This document shows positions 23,607 through 33,290 of a stretch of 64,000 nucleotides of DNA, piece after piece. The notes under the pieces were generated by a model. The model did no database searches, was not told the DNA's origin, and worked only from the letters and a program-made list of their open reading frames with translations. The stretch comes from Hormiphora californensis (Eukaryota > Ctenophora > Tentaculata > Cydippida > Pleurobrachiidae), in assembly GCA_020137815.1 (NCBI GenBank), contig CM035360.1, positions 2,260,077 through 2,324,076 on the forward strand, written 5' to 3'. Numbering within the stretch: the stretch's first letter is position 1; each line of letters begins with the position of its first letter. The translations under genes were made by a program, and so were the position numbers.

Positions 23607-23722
23607 GGTCGTGGTATAAATCGGCCAAACGGCCAAAATTAGGAGGACCGTTCTGTAATATTTTGATCTCCGAAGTTAAACAACCGCTGGTCGGGTTAGT
23701 ACTTGGATGGGTGACCAAACAA
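23607..23722 (+). ncRNA. 5S-rRNA-like sequence (probable 5S-derived repeat)
   Basis: The segments GATCTCCGAAGTTAAACAAC and GGTTAGTACTTGGATGGGTG match the box A/intermediate element and box C of eukaryotic 5S genes, including their spacing. The 5' side (GGTCGTGGTATAAATCGG) is only loosely 5S-like, and the 3' end after GGTGACC is replaced by a CT tract. It is therefore a truncated 5S-derived promoter unit, as in SINE3-type elements, rather than a complete 5S gene. Confidence 0.7.
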
Positions 23723-23725
23723 CAT

Positions 23726-23744
23726 ATCTCTCTCTCTCACACTC

Positions 23745-23782
<38 letters not shown>

Positions 23783-24160
23783 CTCACTCTCACTCTCTCT
23801 CACACACACACACTCTCAATCTCACTCTCTCTCTCTCTTTCTCCTCTCCTCTCTCATTCTTCTCTCTGCTGTCTCCTTCTGTCCTCTCTCTCCACTCGGT
23901 GCCTCTCGCTCTCTCCTCTCTCTCTCTCGTCTCTCCTCTCTCTCTCTTCCTCTCTCTCTCTTACTCTCTGTTCTCTCCTCTTTTCCTCTCTCCTTCCCCT
24001 CTGTACCCTCTCTCTCTCTCTTTTCTTCCTCCCCCTCCTCTCAAGCCAATCATTGGCTGCCATAGAGGAAAAGATAGAGAGAGAGAGAGGAGAGAGAGGA
24101 GAGCAGTAGAGAGAAGAGGAGGAGAGAGAGAGAGAGAGTAAGAAAGAGAGAGAGAAGAGA
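23726..24160. repeat. (CT)n tract followed by (AG)n tract
   Basis: CT-rich from 23726 to about 24040, then AG-rich from 24062 to 24160, so the tract itself can fold. Long Leu/Ser-rich frames across it are artefacts of the repeat. Confidence 0.95.
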
Positions 24161-24269
24161 GAGTGAGTTGAGTGTGATAGTTGTTAGCTTAATTGGGGGT
24201 TTTTTTTATGTTTTTTTTATTGGGGTTTTTATACCCGTCCCTTTGCTTTCTGCCTTTTCCTTTTTTTAT

Positions 24270-24455
24270 TTTTTGCCGAGCGCGTGCGTCCTCCTCGGTG
24301 CATTGGCGTGCTAGCGGCCCCCCGTTGGGTTGCCGTGCGGCGCGCCGCTCTCGGTGTGTGTTGGTCGCGCGCGCGCGTTTGGTGTTTGTCGGCGGCGCGC
24401 GCGCGCCGCGCGCTCGCGAGGGCCCCGCGCTCGCGCGCGGGGGGGTGGCGGGTTT
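24270..24455. other. GC-rich block in the hairpin loop
   Basis: A block of CGCG and GCGC runs in otherwise AT-rich surroundings, ending in a G7 run and GGCGGG. It has no recognisable gene. Overlapping Ala/Arg-rich frames on both strands are compositional artefacts. Confidence 0.6.
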
Positions 24456-24458
24456 TTT

Positions 24459-24575
24459 GTTTGGTCACCCATCCAAGTACTAACCCGACCTAGCGGTTGT
24501 TTAACTTCGGAGATCAAAATGTTACAGAACGGTCCTCCTAATTTTGGCCGTTTGGCCGATTTATACCACGACCGG
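24459..24575 (-). ncRNA. Second 5S-rRNA-like sequence, inverted
   Basis: Reverse complement of the 5S-like unit at 23607-23722. It contains the box C complement GTCACCCATCCAAGTACTAA and box A complement GTTTAACTTCGGAGATC, with a few base differences from the other arm. The two units therefore converge on the loop. Confidence 0.7.
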
Positions 24576-24975
24576 GACCCAAATAAAAAAGTTCAACTCA
24601 AGAAGAAAAAAGTTCAACTCAAAAAAAGTTTTTCTAAAAAAATTTTTTTCTATTTTTGATTTATGATTTTATTTTTTGTTTTATTTTTATTTTTTTGTTT
24701 TTATTTTTGTTTTTATTTTTGTTTTTTCTAACTTTTTACTTTAAAGTTTTTTACTTTACTTTTACTTTTACTTTTTAGTATTTTTATTTCTTAAATTAAA
24801 CTAAATTTTGTTTTTATTTCTGTTATTCCGTATATTTTCAGTTGGCCGATTTATACCACCATATAGTACACAGTACACTGGCAAAAATCTTGTTTGTACC
24901 GGTCTCACCGACAAAGACCCTCGCTGGGGTATTGTTAGGCATCCATCGGGATCGGAAGTGGGTGGAAACTATGAC

Positions 24976-25083
24976 GTGTGTATGGGGTAAATTAGATATC
25001 TAGATTACTTTCTTGGTAATGGGAGCTTAGTGTGTATGGGGTAAATTAGATATCTAGATTACTTTCTTGGTAATGGGAGCTTC
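24976..25083. repeat. Tandem duplication of a 54-bp unit
   Basis: Two essentially identical copies beginning GTGTGTATGGGGTAAATTAG, starting at 24976 and 25030. Confidence 0.9.
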
Positions 25084-25135
25084 TGTAGAAATCAGATGCA
25101 CCATTCCAAATGGCAAATTTGATTTTATGTTTTAG
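25080..25135 (-). pseudogene. Relic of a D-domain exon 3' end
   Basis: The minus strand reads IKF..WNGASDFYRS, matching the last residues of the D-domain exon at 25927-26364 (IKFSKWDGASDFYK). The rest of the exon is missing, and the 54-bp duplication abuts the break. Confidence 0.6.
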
Positions 25136-25326
25136 AATTAAATGAATTTTATTTCAACGAGGGTTTAATTTAAACTACGAGGGTTTAATTTAGTGTGAAC
25201 ATGTCTGTCTGTGCCATTTCATGTCTGTCCAGTCCCCTTCTAAACCCCTACACCACGCAACCTCCCCTTACACCACGTCGTAGGAAGGCGTTAGACTCCC
25301 TTCCCTAACATTTACTATTCACTTAC

Positions 25327-26647
25327 TAATTTTATCACACTGTGGTTGAACACTCGACCACGATCCATCCTCCTGACAAGATAGTGTTGCACTTCCGATA
25401 AGGATGTGGTTGTTAGCACATTCGATGGTTGTAGTGGTCCCTGTTGGTTGCGTAGTCCAGCTTCCTTGAGTTGATCCCTCAACAGTAAAGGCAGGACATT
25501 CTGAACGGAATGAGCAAGGTTTGAGGTTTATTTTGCACGGGACAAAATATGCTTGGCTACACATCTAAGTTCATCCCAAGCGCTGATGATGGTTGATCAT
25601 GTGCACAGCTAGATGTCATCAGAGCTTAGGAACAAATATATGCTGCATGGACCGAAATGCTCTGTGCTCCGTGCAAGGTCCTTTGGTTGGTATCCTGTGC
25701 TTAGCCCCTACTAAACAAAACTCAGATAAGGGGGGAAATCTCAATTTGGTAATGCTCAATAATATTACAAATTATATGTCGAACCTTAGGATAAAATTTA
25801 CCCTTTTTTTCAAAAAGTTTTTTGTTTCCTCTAGGCATATATTTCCCTTTCTTGGTAATCGTCCATCTGTCGGAGTTACACAAGACCCTTGTTTAACCCC
25901 AGTTTTTCTCAAACCCTTCACCTTACCTTCAGGTTTGTAGAAATCAGATGCGCCGTCCCATTTAGAAAATTTGATCTGTTCCACAAAATCACCGCCCAGC
26001 TTTGCAACACAGTTGCTATCGGAACTATCTGCGAACAGGTAGTTCAGCACCTCAACATTATTGCATGTGATGATGAGGGCGGTTATTGATTTAGAAACTG
26101 TCCAGATTTTCCCAGCCTCCTCCGGGGGTTGTACTGGCAGGTCTGTCCAAATGTTTGCTCCGGTAGTAGAACTGCAGTCTAATATTTTATATCGTATTGT
26201 GGAGGAATACCAAACAGCCACAATACCGATCCTAGTACCGTCCTTGTCGTACATATGCACATTGATCTCATCACTACTGTCAAGTGTAGAGTCCGTTTGT
26301 ATCTGGAGAGGTGTTACCTCCAGGTCCCAGGTTATTAAGACATTGTGCTCTACAGCTTTCCAACCTGGAAGAATTTGACTTGTATCATGGATCTATACTA
26401 GTGGATCCTAATAATACTTAATTGTGTTTTAAAGTATAGTTTGGATGAGGCATGAGGTCACGTCATCCTACTGAGTCATCATCAAGACCAATAATTGGTC
26501 TCGATAATGAGCCCTTGATCACAAAAAACCATCAGATTATATCAATATTTATCAAAGTCTTAGCTAACCTGTTCCAGTAGTTCTTTGCCACAAAACAGCT
26601 GCCGAGATGAAAAATACCAGAATTTTACGCATCGGTATTCGGTACAT
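25327..26647 (-). CDS. Secreted D-domain plus Sushi protein (gene A)
   Basis: Three minus-strand exons. Exon 1 (26647-26569) has an ATG and a hydrophobic signal peptide (MRKILVFFISAAVLW), ending at a CAG/GTTAGC donor. Exon 2 (26364-25927, 146 codons) is one D domain, recognised by W.(V/I).K...LIITCNNVEVLNYLF, a later Cys, GGDFVEQIKFS and ASDFY. Exon 3 (25500-25327, 58 codons) is a Sushi/CCP domain with the four-Cys pattern and a GSW core. All junctions are phase 1, the classic pattern for shuffled extracellular modules. No stop is located after exon 3, so the 3' end is open. Function is inferred as extracellular recognition or adhesion from architecture alone. Confidence 0.75.
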
Positions 26648-27458
26648 TCGTTTCTCTAAGTTACAAGAACAAGAATTATTGCATTTATTCATAATGCGGT
26701 GTTCCCCTGCCACAAATGGGTGCAAAATTGATGACTGAGCTTCAAAACTGGATTTCCTGACGAATTTTGCGCTCAAAGAGCTTTTTTGGCTGACGGATGT
26801 TAGTTGCTATGGAAACCAAGGCAGTTGCTCAGGGGGCCTATTTTGGTTTTAAGTGCTTCTACTTTACCCTCATCTTATATCTTATATATCTTATTATATA
26901 TCTATCTTATATATCATATTAAGTCGAGTCACTTGTAATAGTATGATAATTGTTTCATGCTTGGGAAACTTGCTACCAATTCATTGCATGGCTGTAGGGT
27001 ACACAAGTAGAAAGTGCTATAAGTGAGTAATTGTGCGCCACAATGCGTGTTAATAATTTCCTTTGTTGCTTCAACGAATCGCTAGATGAAAGATTTATGA
27101 AGGAGCAGACGGTCGTTAGGCGTATCGCGTGACAGGCACCTATTGATTGTTTAGCCCCAAACATTGCTGATTTCTAAACCCTGAATGATGTTTTTAGTAC
27201 ACAGAAGATTATCGGGGTGATTCGTGCAGGGAAAAACAGCAACACATCAACACAACTTCGGGAAATGAGAGATTTGCTCTACAAATGTTTGGTTCTGTTC
27301 AGTGATCATAGTATAAAAGGGAATTGTGTATAGTGTTTCTCAATACCTCTCCCTCTAGAACGAATTGGGAAATGTTCAGCTCTGCCCCTAGTAAAGGCAT
27401 TTGTACGCTAAACGAGCTATAGAGATTGCTCGTTACTGTATACAATCCTTTTCTGTCC
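26648..27458. other. Intergenic sequence upstream of gene A
   Basis: Contains AT-rich TATATC repeats near 26875-26920 and no supported gene. The promoter of gene A should lie at the left end. Confidence 0.4.
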
Positions 27459-27549
27459 TCTCCCTCTCCCTCTCCCTCTCCCTCTCCCTCTCCCTCTCCC
27501 TCTCCCTCTCCCTCTCCCTCTCCCTCTCCCTCTCCCTCTCCCTCTCCCT

Positions 27550-27590
<41 letters not shown>

Positions 27591-27597
27591 ACTCTCT
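27459..27597. repeat. (CTCTCC)n hexamer satellite grading into (CT)n
   Basis: About 17 hexamer units followed by a pure CT tract. The Ser-Pro and Glu-Gly repeat frames on the two strands are artefacts. Confidence 0.95.
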
Positions 27598-27747
27598 CTC
27601 TCAATACTGTCCTGCGCTTTGAGAACACTCCTTGGGTTAAACTCCTACGTTATTGATCTCTCCATTATCCTATATGTTTCTCACTCGAGGGGATAAGCTA
27701 ATGCTGATGGTGTTGTTAAAGCAAGTCACGCATAGTATTTTTCTATC

Positions 27748-27749
<2 letters not shown>

Positions 27750-27783
<34 letters not shown>
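27750..27783. repeat. (TG)n microsatellite
   Basis: A pure TG tract, followed by a CT tract at 27799-27833 and another at 28073-28107. Confidence 0.95.
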
Positions 27784-27786
<3 letters not shown>

Positions 27787-28070
27787 TAATATTTTAAGTC
27801 TCTCCCTATCTCTCTCTCTTCTCTGTGTCTCTCAAACGCAAAGCTATGTGGTGTAGCATGCGCATCGGTCCGTATAATAATAAAAGGGATTAGTTTGGTG
27901 GGTTGTATGGACATTGGACATAAAAGGGATTAGTTTATACCTTTTGGAATGTGCTGCAGTCCCCTGCGTCCCTCTGTTCCATATTTCCATACCAAATATA
28001 TACAGGATGTGTTTGTTGAGTGAGGGGTTACCAAGGATGGATAGGTCAATCGCCCAATCGGTCACGCAAA

Positions 28071-28114
<44 letters not shown>

Positions 28115-28351
28115 TCTCTCACTCTCACTCAATACTGAGAAGAGCTTTGTGATAGTCCTTTGTGGGCTTGCGTTGAAAAGGTCTTTAAATCATCTTTCCA
28201 ACGCTTCCGGGTTCAGGAACTTGATCTCGATTATCACGCACAAATATAATGCAGTGCGACCTCTTTGAATGCACGGCGGCCTGTCGATTAAATAAAAAAA
28301 TTGGACTTTAGAATAACAGTCTTTCTATGATTAAACCCTCGCCCCCTACAG

Positions 28352-28491
28352 TAATCCTAGGGGATACGTGTGACAATACTGGTATAGAGGAGATATCACG
28401 TGATGCGGACGTGGTTGTTCATGAGGCAACACATCAGGATGAACTTGAAGAGAAGGCACTCATGTTTGGACACTCTACACCAAGTGAGTTT

Positions 28492-28523
<32 letters not shown>

Positions 28524-28989
28524 TACTGGGTAATGGTTTTAATGACTAAGTCCCGTGTTGTTGAGTAACTCAACAAGTCCCGTGAGTACTGGGTATTAGT
28601 TTTGATGCCCATCCCGAGGTAGATGAGTAAGTGATTTAAATTATTTAAACCTGTAACGCGATTATCTACTTCCTAATGTTCAAATTGTTTAAACCCTGAT
28701 AGCGATTACGCACTGAACAGCAACCAATCTATTTGTAGTACATCAGAGCTATGTTGTTTTACACACTGTTTACACACTCCGTCCTGCAGGTATGGCGGCG
28801 GAGTTTTGTCAGAAGATAAACGCCCGTTCTCTCATCCTGACGCACTTTTCACAGCGTTACCTTAACACACCGGGGGAGTGTAGGGAGGGTGAAGTGAGTG
28901 TGGAATATCTGGTGAAACAGGCAGAGAGATGTGGACTCAAAGTGACTGGTGCTACAGATCTTTCAAATCACATAATTAGGAAGTTGTAG
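28352..28989 (+). CDS. ELAC1: ELAC1-type tRNase Z, last two exons
   Basis: Exon 28352-28483 (TACAG acceptor, GTGAGT donor) encodes ILGDTCDNTGIEEI, DVVVHEATH and GHSTP. Exon 28790-28989 (TGCAG acceptor, phase 1) begins MAAEF and contains LTHFSQRY before the stop. These match the C-terminal part of the short tRNase Z (zinc phosphodiesterase), a metallo-beta-lactamase-fold nuclease that removes tRNA 3' trailers. The HEAT and HST histidines belong to the zinc/catalytic set. The N-terminal exons with FLGTGS and HLHGDH are not visible upstream within the window, so the gene is partial, has distant 5' exons or is truncated. A 28-base G run lies just inside the intron. Confidence 0.88.
28496..28523 (+). 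repeat. Poly(G) run of 28 in the ELAC1 intron
   Basis: Uninterrupted G28 beginning 13 bases after the exon end (intron position +13). It could form G-quadruplexes in the pre-mRNA and is prone to length errors in sequencing. Confidence 0.95.
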
Positions 28990-29286
28990 CGACGTAGCGT
29001 TTTAATGAGAAGTTTTCTGTTTTTTGCCTGGTTTTCTTTGTTACATTTATTTTAAGTTTTTAACAATCCATTATGAACGACTTATGATGGTACCCGCTTT
29101 TAAATCTAAAGTATGTTACATGTCATGATTTTGGTTAAGGAGAGATTGATTGATTATTCAGTACTTATGAGGGGGGGTAATCATGGTGACAAATGGTGAC
29201 ATATGGTGACAAATGGTGATGGTGACATGACCAAAATTTTGAGATGAGTCTAAGCTACCAACCCCTCAAAATTTCCAGCATTATAC

Positions 29287-29991
29287 CTTGTTTCCTGCAA
29301 AGAGGAGCTTCATGATTCCACACTCCGTCGCTATTACAGGTCCTCTCAGAGCTACCATCTCGCACGTGCTTCTTCTGACAGTTGATGGTCACTGTCTGTC
29401 CTGCATCTGTTTCGTACCAACTTCCTTGCACAGATCCGTCCACGGTAAATCCGAGGCACACTGATGGATGGAAATGAATAACTAACCACTATAATAATGG
29501 TGTATACAAATTTTGGATATATTGAGCAGTGATTGATAAAATTGCAGTTACAGTGGTAAATCATTACTTTATTAGTTCTGATTTCACCTGTTAGTTTTTT
29601 TGCAGCGAACAGCTGTGCATCATAAATGACGTATAGTCCTATTTTTGGTGATTTACACACAACATTACCTGTTGGCTTTGCTCGGTAGCTATCTGATGCG
29701 GTGTCATAGGAGGAAAACTTTATCTTCTCCACAACATCTCCTTCCCACTTTGATACACAGCTAGCCACACTACTATCACTGAACTTATAGTCCAGTACCT
29801 CCACCCCATTGCACTCTATGCTAAGGGTGGTGGCTGTCTTCCGAATTGTCCACGTCTTGTCCACTTCCCCTGGTGGCTTTACTGGGAAGTCAGCCCATGA
29901 GGCGGTGCAGTAGGTGATGTAGTATGGGATAGGTGAGGTTAACAACAGACTCACTGTTCCAATATAACTCTCATCTGCAGTGTATATATGA
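29287..29991 (-). pseudogene. D-domain plus Sushi gene B, 5'-truncated by a palindrome
   Basis: The minus-strand D exon (left boundary 29669 at an ACAG/GTAATG donor) carries TWTIRKTATTLSIECNGVEV, GDVVEKIKFSSYDTAS and YR. A Sushi exon (29460-29287, 58 codons) follows. D-domain similarity stops abruptly at 29991, where a 57-bp palindrome starts, so about the first third of the D domain (the QI.TDSTLGS part) is missing. No signal-peptide exon is found upstream. It is a broken paralogue of genes A and C unless it uses an unusual exon. Confidence 0.7.
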
Positions 29992-30048
29992 CACACACGG
30001 GAGGGAGGAGGGACGACGGCCCGTCGTCCCTCCTCCCTCCCGTGTGTG
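29992..30048. repeat. Perfect 57-bp palindrome
   Basis: The 28-base arms CACACACGGGAGGGAGGAGG...GACGG and their exact complement surround a single central C. The left arm abuts the truncated D exon of gene B. Confidence 0.95.
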
Positions 30049-30860
30049 CAGTTGCAGGTAGGCGGTAAATGTTAACCAGATCTGTGAGAATTTAGCACGT
30101 TTTTGCCCATAACTCAGCCATTTATTGACCAATTTGCAAAATCTTTGGCTCATTGGAAAGAGGGCCTTGAGATCTCTCAAATGAGCTCAAGAAAATGAAA
30201 ATTGGCGCAAATTGCGCGGCGTGGTAGCGAAAACGCGCATTTTGCGCAATGACGCCGCGCATTTTGCGCCGATTTTAGTTTTATTGGGCTCATTTGAAAG
30301 AGCTCAATGTCCTCTTTCCAACGCGCCCAAGATTTTGCAAATTGGTGAAGAAATGACCGAGTTAGGGTCACCACACACCAAAGTTAAAATTAAAATTAAA
30401 ATTTTGATTTTAAACCCGCACACACCAGCGGCCGTTAAAATTTCTCTCCCCCATTCTAAAAGTAACAATCTCGCGCGCGATTTTAACGGCGTGTTAAAAT
30501 TTTATCATCCAACGCGACCGTTAAAATCGTGCGTGAGATCGTTACTTTTAGAATGGGGAGATAAATTTTAACGGCCGCTGGTGTGTGCGGGTTTAAAATC
30601 AAAATTTTAATTTTAATTTTAACTTTGGTGTGTGGTGACCCTTATGGACAAACACGTGGTTTTGCACGTACGTTTTCTCTCAGATCTGGTTAACATTTAC
30701 CGCCTACCGCAGTTGCACTATGTGGTCAAAACGCGCATTTGTCCGATAGGAATCCTCCGTTTTGAGGGGTTTTGCGCGATTTTGTTAGGCGCTTTCAGGG
30801 AGCGTGCACGCTTGCGTGTGCTGTCAAACACCCTGGAAATTGTGTAGCAGTTGTAGGTAA
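30049..30860. repeat. Outer inverted repeat enclosing a MITE
   Basis: GTAGGCGGTAAATGTTAACC with AGATCTG near 30056-30085 is mirrored by CAGATCTGGTTAACATTTAC with CGCCTAC near 30680-30707. Flanking pieces (CAGTTGCA, ATAACT.GGCTG) are also mirrored or repeated. Part of this outer sequence recurs inverted at 36640-36670, on the far side of the LTR element, so the LTR element landed within a larger repeat. Confidence 0.65.
30365..30641. mobile_element. PIF/Harbinger-like MITE (TTA target duplication)
   Basis: Terminal inverted repeats of about 120 bp begin GGGTCACCACACACCAAAGT and end with the complement. TTA flanks both sides (30362-30364 and 30642-30644), the TWA target of PIF/Harbinger elements. 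No coding capacity. Confidence 0.8.
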
Positions 30861-31013
30861 TCGTCTAAAGATCATTTTGCTACCCATAACTTGGCTGAAA
30901 GTGCGGCAGGTTTTGGACAGCACGGCATCAAAGTTCGTCCTATAGCCCAAAAACTGGCTTCTGTTCAAAGCGCAACCTAAATTTTGGTATCAAAAGAAAG
31001 CTAGGGGGCTAGA

Positions 31014-31735
31014 TGCGGGGTCACTGGATATGTGCCCCCTATGATAGTTAATAGTATGTTATAGATTCAGGGTTTTAGTTATCACTTGGAGTGATGTGAT
31101 ATATATAAAAACCCTGGTTGTATTTATGTGAATGGGCAAATTACCATGGCTCATATTAAGGTAGGGGATAGCACGCCCCATAATTGTAACAGTATGTTCG
31201 GACATGCTCCGAGTTTGGTAATTCGGTTAAGGACCACCGATAACGGTTTTTGCAGACTGTTCTGGCCCATGCAAATAACCTATATCAAGAAGAAGAATTG
31301 GAGAGATTATACGGAGCAAGTTTCCTTCACCGCACACCTGCACTGATAGTGATAAGCAGAGACAGCCTCTACGAAGAAGAAGAAGAAGAAGATAGTGATA
31401 AGCCGATAAGGGACCACGACGCCAAGTTGACGGAGTTGCAAGCCCCTGCTCACGTTTTGATAACGCCATTCTGCGACGTATAAATAGCGGCCAGGAGGAA
31501 CCCGGAGTGTCTCAGAATTACAATACAAAAATTACTTACCACTTTGGTATATCTTGTGTTTTGATAGTACCTTTCTAGAACAAAACCTGAGACCATCACC
31601 ACTCACCCTCACTTCACACTATCTAATACACTCACACCACACTGGTATACTGTATAGTATTTAGTTGGAAGCATGTCGAATGGAAACAATACCTTTGACC
31701 AAAACGGTGTAGTCGGGGACGGCAGGGACCCCACA
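31014..31735 (+). repeat. 5' LTR (722 bp)
   Basis: Matches the 3' LTR except for scattered substitutions and the absence of 67 bases that are present at 35904-35970. A TATAAATAG box at 31479 should drive the element RNA. The last 63 bases already encode the start of Gag. Confidence 0.9.
31479..31487 (+). promoter_or_regulatory. TATA box of the 5' LTR
   Basis: TATAAATAG, about 190 bases upstream of the gag ATG, with an identical copy in the 3' LTR. A second TATATATAAAA lies near 31099. Confidence 0.6.
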
Positions 31736-32827
31736 AATGGTGCTGATAGAACCAGGATAGAACCTGGGTTAGAGTCAGGCAATTTCGCCGATGCGGTGAA
31801 AGCAGCGGAGGCAGCTTTTGAAAGAAAGCTGGAGGAATTACTCAGGAAGGAAAACCTTCACGATCTGCCGGAGGAGAATAAACAGGGAATTAAAGCCCTG
31901 TTAAAATTGCAGAGAGCCTTGGGAGGAAACAAGGAACTAGATACCCGCTTATTGACAGCGGGAATGAGACAGCCGCTGGTGTACTCACCTGCACAAATGA
32001 CTATAAGACAGTTCCTCTGTGGTTATGAGGCCTTTGTTAATGTCTTGGGGCTGAGTGAAGCAGCCATTATCGGAGGTTTTGTAACATACCTGCCACCAAA
32101 AATGCAGGAACGAATTGTCGAATCGAACCTGGACACGTCGTCCTGGGCTGTGTATAAGGAGGGTGCTCGGAGAATTCTAGAGGATAGCTCTAGATATAAC
32201 GCATTAAAAGCGCGATTTGATATTCGAAATTCCAGCCAAAAAGCTGGTGAATCAGTGCATGAATTCGGAGAGAGACTCCGAGATTTGGGTAACATTGGAT
32301 TCCCTAACACGGATCCAATTGCAAGGAGTAGTAGGGACTCGGTAATGAAAGATGCTCTAGCTGCGGGCATTATAAATGATGAGGTTAGCATACAGCTAAT
32401 TCGGAACATTAATAATATGAATTTTAATAGACTCCTTGAGGAGGCTATAACGCTTGAAATCTCGCATCAGGCCCGGAAAACCATCCGGGGGAGAGTTGTT
32501 GAGAGAAGAGAAGAGACTGTAGCAGTTCCAGTTCGCAGAACTGAATTCCCACATATGAATCGATCTGGGCCCTCACGACAGTTTGAGGAATATACCCCCA
32601 ATAACGGATCTGATTACCAATATCAGAATAACATGCAGTACGATAATGATCGAACACCACGTTGGGAGTGTTCAGATTGTTGGGGAAGGTATCCCGGGAA
32701 CTCCAGAGAGTTAAACTCTGGAGGACAAAGTTGGTCTGACGACCGCAATAATTGGGACAACGGATCTGAGTACCATAATGACTGGTCTAATTACAGTAAT
32801 TATCCTGGAAACCAGGGCTGGAATTAA
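31673..32827 (+). CDS. Gag-like capsid protein (384 aa)
   Basis: A single open frame starting in the LTR. Residues about 95-210 fit the retrotransposon Gag capsid fold, with the hallmark ALKARFDIRNSSQKAGESVH followed by EFGERLRDLG. The C-terminus is basic, then Asn/Tyr/Trp/Gly-rich with only one CXXC (ECSDC), so no canonical zinc knuckle. Gag packages the element RNA into particles. The frame is intact, which could allow cross-mobilisation in trans by related elements. Confidence 0.88.
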   Translation: MSNGNNTFDQNGVVGDGRDPTNGADRTRIEPGLESGNFADAVKAAEAAFERKLEELLRKENLHDLPEENKQGIKALLKLQRALGGNKELDTRLLTAGMRQPLVYSPAQMTIRQFLCGYEAFVNVLGLSEAAIIGGFVTYLPPKMQERIVESNLDTSSWAVYKEGARRILEDSSRYNALKARFDIRNSSQKAGESVHEFGERLRDLGNIGFPNTDPIARSSRDSVMKDALAAGIINDEVSIQLIRNINNMNFNRLLEEAITLEISHQARKTIRGRVVERREETVAVPVRRTEFPHMNRSGPSRQFEEYTPNNGSDYQYQNNMQYDNDRTPRWECSDCWGRYPGNSRELNSGGQSWSDDRNNWDNGSEYHNDWSNYSNYPGNQGWN

Positions 32828-32879
32828 CAGCGGGGGCCGGGGAGTAACCATGGTCCTGTAGAGGGAATAGATTCTCTGA

Positions 32880-33290
32880 TTTAGGTACACCCTCAAATAT
32901 AATGGGGGCTGTTAACGAGGTGGACGCGGATGGCGTGAGAAACACCTCGGCAGGAGTCCTTGTCACAATTAGCATTGGGAGTCAGAAGGTGGAAGCGTAA
33001 ATATTACACACCTGTGTCTATTAACTGCGTGTGGAAATATAATATCCACGGGTACGGTTTGGTGAATAATAAGTGAATAAAGGCTCTAATTTTAGTAGAG
33101 ACCCCTGTGAATGGAATCTGATTAGTGCATAGGGCACTACTATGAGTTGTGCAGTGTGTACTGTGCGCGACAGTTTGATCGAATGAGTATCGGGCTAGCT
33201 CCACATACTGTGGAGATACAAGTATATTTTGTTGTTGCAGATGTTGCTGATATCCAGGGGCTGAACAATAATCCCCTGCTGATTTGTCTC
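32880..33290 (+). pseudogene. Remnant of a retroviral-type protease/pol start
   Basis: A frame ending at 32999 reads NTSAGVLVTISIGSQKVEA, which resembles the strand just before the D(T/S)G active site of aspartic proteases, then stops. A second frame near 33200-33245 reads VEIQVYFVVADVADI, like a later protease strand. The catalytic DTG/DSG segment is missing. Weak, composed from pattern recognition. Confidence 0.4.

Larger units (their letters stand above)
23317..24860. repeat. Large hairpin with 5S-rRNA-like arms
   Basis: The left arm (23317-23722) and right arm (24459-24860) are reverse complements over about 400 bp. The outer ends read GGTGGTATAAATCGGCCAA and its complement. Each arm has an A/T-homopolymer-rich outer half and an inner 5S-like half. 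Between the arms lie a CT tract, an AG tract and a GC-rich block. Confidence 0.9.

Noticed and set aside
23663-24141. Long Leu/Ser-rich and Arg/Glu-rich open frames over CT/AG tracts (also near 27400, 47700, 55700 and 56400)
   Set aside because: They are translations of dinucleotide or hexamer repeats, present in several frames at once and without flanking coding sequence.
24193-24659. Ala/Arg-rich frames in the GC block
   Set aside because: Open frames on both strands result from GC composition and lack of stop codons, not coding constraint.
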